NCBI RefSeq assembly: GCF_030345095.1
Contig: NZ_CP128360.1
Location: forward strand, 5,828,001 to 5,892,000
Direction of reading: 5' to 3'
DNA length: 64,000 nt
Source of the DNA: Solwaraspora sp. WMMA2056
Lineage (GTDB): Bacteria; Actinomycetota; Actinomycetes; Mycobacteriales; Micromonosporaceae
In this document: positions 27,030 through 34,879 of the stretch, piece after piece
How positions within the stretch are numbered: the first letter of the stretch is position 1
Layout of the letters: every line of letters starts with the position of its first letter
The notes under the pieces: generated by a model
The model's input: the letters and a program-made list of their open reading frames with translations, nothing else
Told to the model about the DNA's origin: nothing
Databases searched by the model: none
Program-made: the position numbers and the translations under genes

Positions 27030-27114
27030 TATGATGAACGTACGGGCTACCCCGGCTCACGTCAATGTGCATATCGGAAGATACTCTGCCAATCCGGCAG
27101 GGGAAGGGAGCAGC

Positions 27115-28338
27115 GTGCGCACCCAGGTTGGCATCATCGGAGCGGGACCGGCGGGGCTGATGCTCTCCCACCTGCTGCACCTGGAGGGTATCGACTCCGT
27201 GGTGCTGGAAACCCGCAGCCGGTCGTACGTCGAGCGCCGGGTCCGGGCCGGCGTGCTCGAGCACGACACGGCACAACTGCTCGCCGACACCGGCGTCGGC
27301 GACCGGATGCGCCAGGAAGGGCTCGTCCACACCGGCCTTGACCTGCGCTTCGACGGTGTGTCGCGGCGCATCGACCTGGCCGCGCTGACCAGCGGACGGT
27401 CGATCACCGTCTACGGCCAGCAGGAAGTGGTCAAGGACCTGATCGCCGCCCGGCTGGCCGCCGGCGGCGAGATCCTGTTCGAAGTCTCCGACGTCAGCCT
27501 GGACGGCATCGACACTGATGCCCCGGTGGTCCGGTTCGAGCACGAGGGCACGATACGCGAACTGCACTGCCTGGTCGTCGCCGGCTGCGACGGTTTCCAC
27601 GGGGTCAGCCGGGGCGCCATCCCCGAGACGGCCCGACGCACCGTGGAGCACACCTACCCGTTCAGCTGGTTGGGGATCCTGGCCCAGGCCGCGCCGTCGG
27701 CGCACGAGCTCATCTACACCCACCACGAGCACGGTTTCGCCCTGCACAGCATGCGCAGCCCCGACGTGACCCGGCTCTACCTGCAGGTTCCCAACGAGAC
27801 CGACCTGGCCGACTGGCCGGCCGCCCGGATCTGGGACGAGTTGCACACCCGGCTGGCCACCGACGACGGCTTCACCCTGAAGGAGGGTCCGATCCTGGAA
27901 CAGGGGGTGACACCGATGCGCAGTTTCGTTACCGAACCGATGCGCCGCGGCCAGCTGTTCCTCGCCGGCGACGCGGCCCACATCGTGCCGCCGACCGGCG
28001 CCAAGGGGCTCAACCTGGCGGTGGCCGACGTGCGGTTCCTGGCCGAAGCGCTGACCAGCTGGTTCAAGCAGGGGCGGGGCACCGGGCTCGACGAGTACTC
28101 GGCCCGGTGCCTGCGGCGGATCTGGCGGGTGCAGCACTTCTCGTCCTGGATGACCGGGTTGCTGCACCGACCGGCCGACGCCGACGAGTTCTCCCACCGG
28201 TTGCAGGTCGCCCAACTCGAGTACGTCGCCACCTCGACGGCGGCGGCGACCACCCTCGCGGAGAACTACGTGGGGCTGCCGTTGGACTGGAGCCGGCGCG
28301 TTGACATGCCGGCGCGACCGACCGTACCGTTCGCTTAG
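27115..28338 (+). CDS. pobA: 4-hydroxybenzoate 3-monooxygenase
   Basis: The 407-aa FAD monooxygenase converts 4-hydroxybenzoate, NAD(P)H and oxygen to protocatechuate. It has the FAD dinucleotide motif VGIIGAGPAGLMLSHLLH, the substrate/FAD stretch ERRVRAGVLEHDT typical of PHBH, the DG-like CDGFHG and the ribose-binding GDAAHIVPPTGAKGLNLAVA. The GTG at 27115 is preceded by GGGGAAGGGAG; in-frame starts further upstream lack family sequence and would overlap the operator. The stop codon lies inside the second operator, in front of pcaI. It feeds its product to PcaHG encoded downstream. Confidence 0.95.
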   Translation: MRTQVGIIGAGPAGLMLSHLLHLEGIDSVVLETRSRSYVERRVRAGVLEHDTAQLLADTGVGDRMRQEGLVHTGLDLRFDGVSRRIDLAALTSGRSITVYGQQEVVKDLIAARLAAGGEILFEVSDVSLDGIDTDAPVVRFEHEGTIRELHCLVVAGCDGFHGVSRGAIPETARRTVEHTYPFSWLGILAQAAPSAHELIYTHHEHGFALHSMRSPDVTRLYLQVPNETDLADWPAARIWDELHTRLATDDGFTLKEGPILEQGVTPMRSFVTEPMRRGQLFLAGDAAHIVPPTGAKGLNLAVADVRFLAEALTSWFKQGRGTGLDEYSARCLRRIWRVQHFSSWMTGLLHRPADADEFSHRLQVAQLEYVATSTAAATTLAENYVGLPLDWSRRVDMPARPTVPFA

Positions 28339-28352
28339 CGAACGATTGTTCT
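28329..28352. promoter_or_regulatory. IclR-type operator overlapping the pobA stop, upstream of pcaI
   Basis: GTTCG (28329-28333), CGAAC (28339-28343) and GTTCT (28348-28352) have exactly the spacing of the operator at 27006; only three of 24 bases differ. The palindrome covers the TAG of pobA (28336-28338). The pcaI ATG is 23 bases downstream, so pcaIJHGBDC probably has a separately controlled promoter that starts inside or after the pobA 3' end. Confidence 0.75.
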
Positions 28353-28374
28353 ACACACGCACCGGGGATGTGGC

Positions 28375-29214
28375 ATGGGTGAAATCTCCTCACTGTCCGA
28401 CGCTGTCGCCGAGCTGGTCCACGACGGCGACAGCGTCGCCCTGGAGGGCTTCACCCACCTGATCCCCACCGCCGCCGGGCAGGAGATCATCCGCCAGGGC
28501 CGGCGGGACCTGACGCTGATCCGGATGACCCCGGACATCGTCTACGACCAGCTGATCGGCGCCGGCTGCGCCGCCAAACTGATCTTCAGCTGGGCGGGCA
28601 ACCCCGGCGTCGGATCACTGCACCGGTTCCGCGACGCGGTGCAGCGCGGCTGGCCCCGGCCACTGGAGATCGAGGAACACAGCCACGCCGGCATGGCCAA
28701 CCGGTACGTCGCCGGCGCCGCCGGGCTGCCCTTCGCCGTCCTGCGCGGCTACGTCGGCACCGACCTGGTCGCCCACACCGCGACCATCGCGCCGATCACC
28801 TGCCCGTTCACCGGCGAGGTGCTGACCGCCGTACCGGCGCTCAACCCCGACGTCGGCATCGTGCACGCCCAACGCGCCGACCGGCAGGGCAACGTCCAGG
28901 TGTGGGGCATCACCGGGGTGCACAAGGAGGTCGTCCTGGCGGCGAAACGGTCACTGGTCACCGTCGAGGAGATCGTCGACGAGCTGGAGCCGCGCCCCGG
29001 CGCGATGGTGCTGCCCGGCTGGGCGATCACCCGGGTCGCCGAGGTCCCCGGCGGGGCCCACCCCTCCTACGCGATGAGCTACAGCGACCGGGACAACGCC
29101 TACTACCAGCAGTGGGACGAGATCAGCCGGGACCGCGAGACGTTCACCCGCTGGCTCGACACGCTGATCCACCCCACGGCCGCCGCCGCACCGACCGACG
29201 GGGGTGCCGCATGA
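28375..29214 (+). CDS. pcaI: 3-oxoadipate CoA-transferase, subunit A
   Basis: The 279-aa protein begins MGEISSLSDAVAELVHDGDS with VALEGFTHLIPTAAGQEIIR after it, the form found in actinobacterial beta-ketoadipate clusters and related to glutaconate CoA-transferase A rather than to the shorter SCOT-type PcaI of pseudomonads. With subunit B it transfers CoA from succinyl-CoA to 3-oxoadipate. The ATG at 28375 follows the operator; the stop overlaps the pcaJ start by 4 bases. Alternative reading: another dicarboxylate CoA-transferase, but every neighbour is a pca gene. Confidence 0.88.
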   Translation: MGEISSLSDAVAELVHDGDSVALEGFTHLIPTAAGQEIIRQGRRDLTLIRMTPDIVYDQLIGAGCAAKLIFSWAGNPGVGSLHRFRDAVQRGWPRPLEIEEHSHAGMANRYVAGAAGLPFAVLRGYVGTDLVAHTATIAPITCPFTGEVLTAVPALNPDVGIVHAQRADRQGNVQVWGITGVHKEVVLAAKRSLVTVEEIVDELEPRPGAMVLPGWAITRVAEVPGGAHPSYAMSYSDRDNAYYQQWDEISRDRETFTRWLDTLIHPTAAAAPTDGGAA

Positions 29215-29978
29215 GTGACCCGACCGCCAGCACGGACTTCACCCTCGACGAGATGATGACCGTCGCCGCCGCCCGGGCGCTGCGCGACGGGGCACGCTGC
29301 TTCGTCGGCATCGGCCGGCCGAGCACCGCCGCCAACCTGGCCCGCCGTACCCACTCCCCCGGGCTCGTGCTGATCTACGAGTCCGGCACGATCGGGGCCA
29401 AGCCCGACCGGCTCCCGCTGTCCATCGGCGACGGCGTCCTCGCCGAAACCGCCGACGCGGTCGTCTCGGTGCCGGAGATCTTCAACTACTGGCTGCAGCC
29501 CGGCCGCATCGACGTCGGATTCCTCGGCGCCGCCCAGATCGACCGGTACGCCAACATCAACACCACCATCATCGGTGCCACGTACGCCGACCCGAAGGTC
29601 CGGCTGCCGGGTGCCGGCGGCGCGCCGGAGATCGCCGCCTCCTGTGGCGAGGTGATCGTCATCGTGCCGCAGAGCCGACGGACCTTCGTCGACCGCGTCG
29701 ACTTCGTCACCTCGGTCGGCTTCGGCGCCGGCCCCGGTGACCGGCAGCGACTCGGCCTGCGCGGACACGGACCCACCCTGGTCATCACCGACCTCGGCCT
29801 GCTGCGCCCGGACCCGGACACCTGCGAACTGACCCTCACCCAGCTGCATCCCGGGGTGCAGGTCGACCAGGTCACCGCCGCCACCGGCTGGCCGTTGAAG
29901 GTCGCCCCCGACCTGACGACCACCGCCGAGCCCACCGCGCGGGAGCTGGCCACGCTGCGCCAACTGCTGCACCCCTGA
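29211..29978 (+). CDS. pcaJ: 3-oxoadipate CoA-transferase, subunit B
   Basis: The 255-aa subunit contains LVLIYESGTIGAKPDRLPLS; the Glu in YESGTIG is at the position of the catalytic glutamate that forms the CoA thioester in this superfamily. GAAQIDRYANINTTIIGATY and the VKLPG-like VRLPGAGGAPEIAA motif are also typical. The start ATGA overlaps the pcaI stop. Together the two subunits activate 3-oxoadipate for thiolysis by PcaF. It is followed after 32 bp by pcaH with a GAGGAGG-like ribosome binding site. Confidence 0.88.
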   Translation: MSDPTASTDFTLDEMMTVAAARALRDGARCFVGIGRPSTAANLARRTHSPGLVLIYESGTIGAKPDRLPLSIGDGVLAETADAVVSVPEIFNYWLQPGRIDVGFLGAAQIDRYANINTTIIGATYADPKVRLPGAGGAPEIAASCGEVIVIVPQSRRTFVDRVDFVTSVGFGAGPGDRQRLGLRGHGPTLVITDLGLLRPDPDTCELTLTQLHPGVQVDQVTAATGWPLKVAPDLTTTAEPTARELATLRQLLHP

Positions 29979-30010
29979 CCGGTCGACGCCCCCCGAGGAG
30001 GCAACCGTCC

Positions 30011-30754
30011 ATGCCTGAGCACGCCGCGCCCGATGCGAGCCCCCACGGGCTGCTGCTACCGCGCTACCGCCGCGACGACACCGCCGTACACCCGCCGCTG
30101 CTCTCCCCCGGGTACAAGTCCACCGTGCTGCGCGCCCCGGCCGAGCCGCTGGTGCTGCTGCCGCAGACCCTCACCGAGGTGACCGGCCCGCTGCTGGGCG
30201 AGGGTCGGGTCACCGCCGCCGACGCCGACCTGAGCTCCGACCGCGACGGCCAGGCGCAGGGCCAGCGGATCATCGTGCACGGCCAGGTCCGCGACAGCGA
30301 CGGGCGGCCCGTGCCGGACACCCTGGTGGAGGTGTGGCAGGCCAACGCCGGTGGGCGTTACCTGCACAAGCTCGACCAGCACGACGTACCGTTGGATCCG
30401 CACTTCACCGGCGTCGGCCGGGCGGTGACCGACTCGATGGGCCGCTACCGGTTCGTCACCATCAAGCCCGGCGCCTACCCGTGGCGCAACCACGCCAACG
30501 CCTGGCGGCCGGCGCACATCCACTTCTCGCTGTTCGGCCGGGCCTTCACCCAACGCCTGGTCACCCAGATGTACTTCCCCGACGACCCGCTGTTCGCCTA
30601 CGACCCGGTACTCAACTCGATCCCCGACCCGGCCGCCCGGCAACGGCTGATCTCGACGTTCGACCTGGACAACACCGTCGAGGAGTGGGCGCTCGGGTTC
30701 CGGTTCGACATCGTGCTGCGCGGGCGCGAGGCGACCCCGATGGAGGAGTCATGA
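30011..30754 (+). CDS. pcaH: protocatechuate 3,4-dioxygenase, beta subunit
   Basis: The 247-aa subunit carries the non-haem Fe(III) site of intradiol dioxygenases: Tyr117 (GGRYLHK), Tyr156 (PGAYPW), His169 and His171 (AHIHFS). The spacing (39, then 13 and 2) equals that of the Pseudomonas enzyme. It opens the ring of protocatechuate between the hydroxyls to give 3-carboxy-cis,cis-muconate. The N-terminal PRYRRDDTAVHPPLLSPGYK is the usual beta-subunit lead. GAGGAGGCAAC precedes the ATG at 30011. The stop overlaps the pcaG start by 4 bases. Confidence 0.96.
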   Translation: MPEHAAPDASPHGLLLPRYRRDDTAVHPPLLSPGYKSTVLRAPAEPLVLLPQTLTEVTGPLLGEGRVTAADADLSSDRDGQAQGQRIIVHGQVRDSDGRPVPDTLVEVWQANAGGRYLHKLDQHDVPLDPHFTGVGRAVTDSMGRYRFVTIKPGAYPWRNHANAWRPAHIHFSLFGRAFTQRLVTQMYFPDDPLFAYDPVLNSIPDPAARQRLISTFDLDNTVEEWALGFRFDIVLRGREATPMEES

Positions 30755-31335
30755 CCAGCGGCGCTGCGGCGATCTGGGACCAGTTGACCGAGCTGACTCC
30801 CGCGCAGACGGTCGGACCGTACCTGGGGATCGGCCTGCCCTGGCCGGACGGACCGTACGTCGTCGAGCCCGACACCCCGGGCGGGATCTGGCTACGCGGG
30901 AGACTGTTCGACGGGGCCGGCGACCCGGTGCCGGACGGTCTGATCGAGACCTGGCAGGCCGACGGGCAGGGCCGTTTCGACCACCCGGACGACCCCCGGG
31001 GCGCGGTGGCCGGGTTCCGCGGCTTCGGCCGCTGCCCGACCGACGAGTCCGGCGGGTACGCCATCTACACCCGTAAGCCAGGGGCGGTGCCCGGCCCCGG
31101 CGGGCGGCCGCAGGCACCCCACGTCGACGTGTCGGTCTTCGCCCGGGGGCTGCTGCACCGGGTCGTCACCCGGATCTACTTCCCGGACGAGTCCGAGGTC
31201 AACGCCGCGGACCCGGTCCTGGCCGAGGTGCCGGCGCACCGGCGGGCCACCCTGGTCGCGACCGCCGAACCGGACGGCTACCGCTTCGACATCCGGCTGC
31301 AGGGCGAGCATGAAACCGTTTTCTTCGCCGTCTGA
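30751..31335 (+). CDS. pcaG: protocatechuate 3,4-dioxygenase, alpha subunit
   Basis: The 194-aa alpha subunit keeps the intradiol fold (LTPAQTVGPYLGIGLPWPDG, LIETWQADGQGRFDHP, APHVDVSVFARGLLHRVVTR) but, as expected for alpha, lacks the iron-binding Tyr/His set carried by PcaH. It shapes the active site at the alpha-beta interface. The ATG at 30751 forms an ATGA overlap with the pcaH stop, and its own end overlaps the start of pcaB by 26 bases, so translation of the three is tightly coupled. Confidence 0.95.
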   Translation: MTSGAAAIWDQLTELTPAQTVGPYLGIGLPWPDGPYVVEPDTPGGIWLRGRLFDGAGDPVPDGLIETWQADGQGRFDHPDDPRGAVAGFRGFGRCPTDESGGYAIYTRKPGAVPGPGGRPQAPHVDVSVFARGLLHRVVTRIYFPDESEVNAADPVLAEVPAHRRATLVATAEPDGYRFDIRLQGEHETVFFAV

Positions 31336-32752
31336 ACCCGACACCGGCCCCACCGAGACCGGTCCGGGCGGACTGTTCGACGCCCTGCTGGCCGCCGGAG
31401 CGGTCCGCGCCGCCGTCGACGACCAGGCGTGGCTGCGCGCCATGCTCGACGTCGAGGCGGCGCTGGCCCGCGCCCAGGCGGCACTCGGGACGGTGCCGGC
31501 GGCCGCCGCCGAAGCGATCACCGCCACCGCCCAGGAGCACCGGTTCGACCTGGCGGGGATCGGTGCGGGAGCCACCGGTGCCGGCAACCCGGTGGTGCCG
31601 CTGGTCGCCGCGTTGCGCGCCGCCGTCGGCCCGGACACCGGCCGGTACGTGCACGCCGGGGCGACCAGCCAGGACATCCTGGACACCGCCGCGATGCTGG
31701 TGGTCCGCCGCGCCCTGGCACCGCTGCATGACGACGTGGTCTGGGCCGCCGCTGCCGCCGCCCGGCTCACCGAAACCCACCGCGACACCCTGCTGCCCGC
31801 CCGTACCCTGCTGCAGCAGGCCCTGCCGACCACCTTCGGGCTGGTCACCGCCGGCTGGCTGACCGCCCTGGACACCGCCGCCGACGCCCTGGCCACTGCC
31901 GGAGACCGGGTCCCGGCGGTGCAGCTCGGTGGCGCGGCCGGCACCCTCGCCGCGTTCGGCCCCACCGGCCCGGCACTGGTCGACCGGCTCGCCGCCGAAC
32001 TCGGGCTGACCGCACCGGTGCTGCCATGGCACACCGACCGCAGCCGGCTGGCCGAGCTGGCCGGTGTTCTCGGTGGCACCGCCGGCAGCATCAGCAAGAT
32101 CGCCCGCGACGTCACCCTGCACGCGCAGACCGAGATCGCCGAGGTCGTCGAGGAACAACCCGGCGGCTCGTCGACCCTGCCACACAAACGCAACCCGGTC
32201 GCCGCGGTCACCGCGCTCGCCTGCGCCGCCCAGGCACCCGGGCTGGTCGCCACCCTGCTGGCCAGCATGACGCAGGAGCACCAACGCGCGGCCGGTGCCT
32301 GGCACGCCGAGTGGCGGCCGCTGCGCAGCCTGCTGGAGTCGGTCGGCTCGGCGGCGTACTGGCTGCGCCGCTGCCTGGAGGGGCTGCGGGTGGACGCGGT
32401 CCGGATGCGGGCCAACCTCGACGCCACCGGCGGCGCGCTGCTCGCCGAACGGGTCAGCGGCGCGTTGGCCGGGCAGCTCGGCCGGCAGCGGGCCAACGAG
32501 ATCGTCAAGGCGGCGGTGACCGACGGGCCCGCCACCGGGCTGGCCGAGCGGCTCGCCGCCGATCCGCAGGTGGGCACCGTACTCGACCGGTCGCGGCTGG
32601 ACGAGCTGCTCGACCCGGCCGGCTACCTCGGCGCGTACGACGAACTGATCGACCGGGCGCTGCACGCCCACCACCGCCGACCGGACCAGGGGAGCGCTGA
32701 TGAACACCGAGGGCCATCCGGTGGACCTCGACCACGAGATCGTCGGACCTGA
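31310..32752 (+). CDS. pcaB: 3-carboxy-cis,cis-muconate cycloisomerase
   Basis: The 480-aa enzyme belongs to the fumarase/aspartase superfamily: the signature GSSTLPHKRNPVAAV near residue 285 holds the catalytic Ser loop, and VHAGATSQDILDTA is the second conserved region. It lactonises 3-carboxymuconate to 4-carboxymuconolactone. The ATG at 31310 lies inside the last 26 bases of pcaG; its own last 53 bases overlap pcaD. The final 17 residues (DEHRGPSGGPRPRDRRT) lie in that overlap and look non-conserved, so the extension may be a by-product of overlap. Confidence 0.93.
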   Translation: MKPFSSPSEPDTGPTETGPGGLFDALLAAGAVRAAVDDQAWLRAMLDVEAALARAQAALGTVPAAAAEAITATAQEHRFDLAGIGAGATGAGNPVVPLVAALRAAVGPDTGRYVHAGATSQDILDTAAMLVVRRALAPLHDDVVWAAAAAARLTETHRDTLLPARTLLQQALPTTFGLVTAGWLTALDTAADALATAGDRVPAVQLGGAAGTLAAFGPTGPALVDRLAAELGLTAPVLPWHTDRSRLAELAGVLGGTAGSISKIARDVTLHAQTEIAEVVEEQPGGSSTLPHKRNPVAAVTALACAAQAPGLVATLLASMTQEHQRAAGAWHAEWRPLRSLLESVGSAAYWLRRCLEGLRVDAVRMRANLDATGGALLAERVSGALAGQLGRQRANEIVKAAVTDGPATGLAERLAADPQVGTVLDRSRLDELLDPAGYLGAYDELIDRALHAHHRRPDQGSADEHRGPSGGPRPRDRRT

Positions 32753-33518
32753 CGGCGCACCGGTGGTGCTGCTGGCCAACTCACTGGGCAGCACCCGGGC
32801 GATGTGGGATCCGCAGGTGCCGGTGCTCACCGGCGCCGGGCTGCGGGTGCTGCGCTTCGACACCCGGGGGCACGGCCGCTCCCCCGTACCGCCCGGTCCG
32901 TACACGCTGGATGATCTCGGTGCCGACGTGCTCGCCCTGCTCGACCGCCGGAAGCTGGACCGGGTCCATGTCGTCGGGCTGTCGCTCGGCGGGATGATCG
33001 GCATGTGGCTGGCCGCGACAGCCCCGGCCCGCGTCGACCGACTGGTGCTCTGCTGCACCTCGGCGCTGCTCGGGCCGGCGCAGGCGTGGGCCGAGCGGGC
33101 CGCCACCGTCCGGGCCCAGGGCACCGGCGCCGTCGCCGACGCGGTCGCCGCCCGCTGGTTCACCCCGGGCTTCGCCGCCCGCCGACCCGACGTCGTCACG
33201 GCCGCCCGGGACATGATCGCGGCGACCCCGTCCGAGGGGTACGCCGGCTGCTGCGCCGCGGTCGAACGGATGGACCTGACCGGGCGGCTGGGCTCGATCA
33301 CCGCGCCCACCCTGGTGATCGCCGCTGCCGACGACCCGGCGACCCCACCGGCGCACGGCGCGGCGATCGCCGACGGTATCCCGGGCGCCCGCCTGCGGAT
33401 CGTCGACGACGCCGCGCACCTGTCCACCGTGGAGCAGCCGGAGACCATGTCCCGGCTGATCCTGGACCACCTGACCGGACCGGAGGTGACCGTCGATGCC
33501 GACCGACCCGCCGACTGA
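32700..33518 (+). CDS. pcaD: 3-oxoadipate enol-lactonase
   Basis: The 272-aa alpha/beta hydrolase has the nucleophile elbow GLSLGGMIG (Ser near 103), the oxyanion-region NSLGSTRAMW, and the catalytic His in DDAAHLSTVEQPE. It hydrolyses 3-oxoadipate enol-lactone to 3-oxoadipate. The ATG at 32700 lies 53 bases inside pcaB, and its end overlaps the pcaC start by 23 bases. In several actinobacteria PcaD and PcaC are fused as PcaL; here they are two frames with a short overlap, so they are separate proteins. Confidence 0.93.
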   Translation: MNTEGHPVDLDHEIVGPDGAPVVLLANSLGSTRAMWDPQVPVLTGAGLRVLRFDTRGHGRSPVPPGPYTLDDLGADVLALLDRRKLDRVHVVGLSLGGMIGMWLAATAPARVDRLVLCCTSALLGPAQAWAERAATVRAQGTGAVADAVAARWFTPGFAARRPDVVTAARDMIAATPSEGYAGCCAAVERMDLTGRLGSITAPTLVIAAADDPATPPAHGAAIADGIPGARLRIVDDAAHLSTVEQPETMSRLILDHLTGPEVTVDADRPAD

Positions 33519-33978
33519 CCCGGCAAGCGCCTCACCGGCCGACCCGCGCCACGAGGCCGGGATGGCGGTGCGCCGTGCCGTCCTCGGCGACGCGCACGTG
33601 GACCGGGCGGTCGCCAACACGACCGGGTTCACCGCCGACTTCCAGGACTTCATCACCCGGTACGCGTGGGGCAGCGTCTGGGCCCGCGACGGACTGGACC
33701 GGCGTACCCGCAGCTGCATCACCCTCGCCCTGCTCACCGCACTGCACTGCACCGACGAACTGGCCATGCACGTACGGGCGGCGCTGCGCAACGGGCTCAC
33801 CGCCGACGAGATCAGCGAGGTGCTGCTGCACACCGCAGTCTACGCCGGGGTGCCGGCCGCGAACAGCGCGTACGCCGTGGCGCAACGGGTGCTTGCCGAG
33901 ACCACGGAAGTGGGTAGTCACAACCCCGACAGCACAACGGGATCATCGGTGGATCCCGGCGCGGTGGAACCTCGATAA
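33496..33978 (+). CDS. pcaC: 4-carboxymuconolactone decarboxylase
   Basis: The 160-aa AhpD-like protein contains GMAVRRAVLGDAHVDRAVAN, FTADFQDFITRYAWGSVWAR and the catalytic region RSCITLALLTALHCTDELAMH followed by EVLLHTAVYAGVPAAN. It decarboxylates 4-carboxymuconolactone to the enol-lactone used by PcaD. The ATG at 33496 overlaps pcaD by 23 bases. The C-terminal 25 residues after AQRVLAETTE are non-conserved and lie over the direct repeat and palindrome found upstream of the IclR gene. Confidence 0.93.
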   Translation: MPTDPPTDPASASPADPRHEAGMAVRRAVLGDAHVDRAVANTTGFTADFQDFITRYAWGSVWARDGLDRRTRSCITLALLTALHCTDELAMHVRAALRNGLTADEISEVLLHTAVYAGVPAANSAYAVAQRVLAETTEVGSHNPDSTTGSSVDPGAVEPR

Positions 33979-34001
33979 GGTTCTGCGACAACACAACGGG
34001 A
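33928..34001. promoter_or_regulatory. direct repeats and palindrome upstream of the IclR gene
   Basis: GACAGCACAACGGGA (33928-33942) and GACAACACAACGGGA (33987-34001) are 15-base direct repeats with one mismatch, 59 bases apart. Between them GAACCT (33967-33972) and AGGTTC (33978-33983) form a palindrome over the pcaC stop codon. The second repeat overlaps the ribosome binding site of the regulator. The palindrome differs from the two GTTCG operators, so it may be an autoregulatory or a different site. Confidence 0.5.
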
Positions 34002-34006
34002 GAGCC

Positions 34007-34813
34007 ATGAGCGAGCACGGGCGGGAAGCTCACTTCGTGCAGTCGTTGGAGCGCGGCCTGGCCGTGATCCGCGCGTTCGACGCCCGCAATCCCGAGCTGA
34101 CGCTCAGCGAGGTCGCCCGGATCTGCGACCTGACCCGCGCCGCCGCCCGCCGCTTCCTGCTCACCCTGGTCGACCTCGGGTACGTGCGGACCGACGGGCG
34201 GATGTTCTCCCTCACCCCCCGGGTGCTGGAGCTGGGGTACGCCTACCTGTCGGCGATCTCGCTGCCGGAGGTCGCCGAGCCGCACCTGGAGCGGCTGGTC
34301 GCGCAGGTGCACGAGTCGTCGTCGGTGTGTGTCCTCGACGGCGACGGGGTCGTCTACGTCTCCCGCGTACCGACGTCGCGGATCATGACGGTCTCGATCA
34401 ACGTCGGGACCCGGTTCCCGGCGTACGCCACCTCGGTCGGCCGGGTGCTGCTGGCGTACCTGCCCGAGGAGGAGGCCACCGCCCGGCTGGAGGGCAGCCG
34501 GCTGGACCGGCTCACCACCCGTACCCTGCACACGGTGCCGGCGCTGCGGGCGGAGCTGAACCGGATCCGCACCCAGGGGTACGCCATCGTGGACCAGGAA
34601 CTGGAGGACGGCCTGCGGTCGGTGGCGGCACCGATCCGGGACCGGGCCGGCACCGTGGTCGCGGCGGTCAACATCTCGGTGCACGCCAGTCGCCACACCC
34701 TCGAGTCGATCCGCCGCGAGTTGCTGCCACACCTGTTGGCCACCGTCGCGAAGATCGAGGCCGACCTGCGGATCGCCGCACCGGGCCGCACCGCCCGGCT
34801 CCCCGGCGCCTGA
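34007..34813 (+). CDS. pcaR: IclR family regulator of the 4-hydroxybenzoate/protocatechuate genes (PcaR/PobR type)
   Basis: The 268-aa regulator has an N-terminal IclR winged helix (residues 10-75, FVQSLERGLAVIRAFDARNP, LTLSEVARICDLTRAAARRF) and a C-terminal GAF-like effector domain (AYATSVGRVLLAYL, GYAIVDQELEDGLRSVAAPI, VNISVHASR). The matching PcaU/PcaR group begins with the same FVQSLERGL text and activates or represses pca genes in response to aromatic or 3-oxoadipate inducers. It closes the pca operon 28 bp after pcaC. Two GTTCG three-half-site operators in the cluster are its likely targets. Confidence 0.92.
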   Translation: MSEHGREAHFVQSLERGLAVIRAFDARNPELTLSEVARICDLTRAAARRFLLTLVDLGYVRTDGRMFSLTPRVLELGYAYLSAISLPEVAEPHLERLVAQVHESSSVCVLDGDGVVYVSRVPTSRIMTVSINVGTRFPAYATSVGRVLLAYLPEEEATARLEGSRLDRLTTRTLHTVPALRAELNRIRTQGYAIVDQELEDGLRSVAAPIRDRAGTVVAAVNISVHASRHTLESIRRELLPHLLATVAKIEADLRIAAPGRTARLPGA

Positions 34814-34879
34814 CCGAGCCTTCGCCCGACCGCCCGATTCGCCGGCCATCGCCGGGCCCACGGACAACTGTGCCGCTCG

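Noticed and set aside
32700-33978. PcaD-PcaC fusion (PcaL)
   Set aside because: pcaD has its own stop at 33518 in a frame different from pcaC, which has a proper ATG at 33496. The two are overlapping separate genes.
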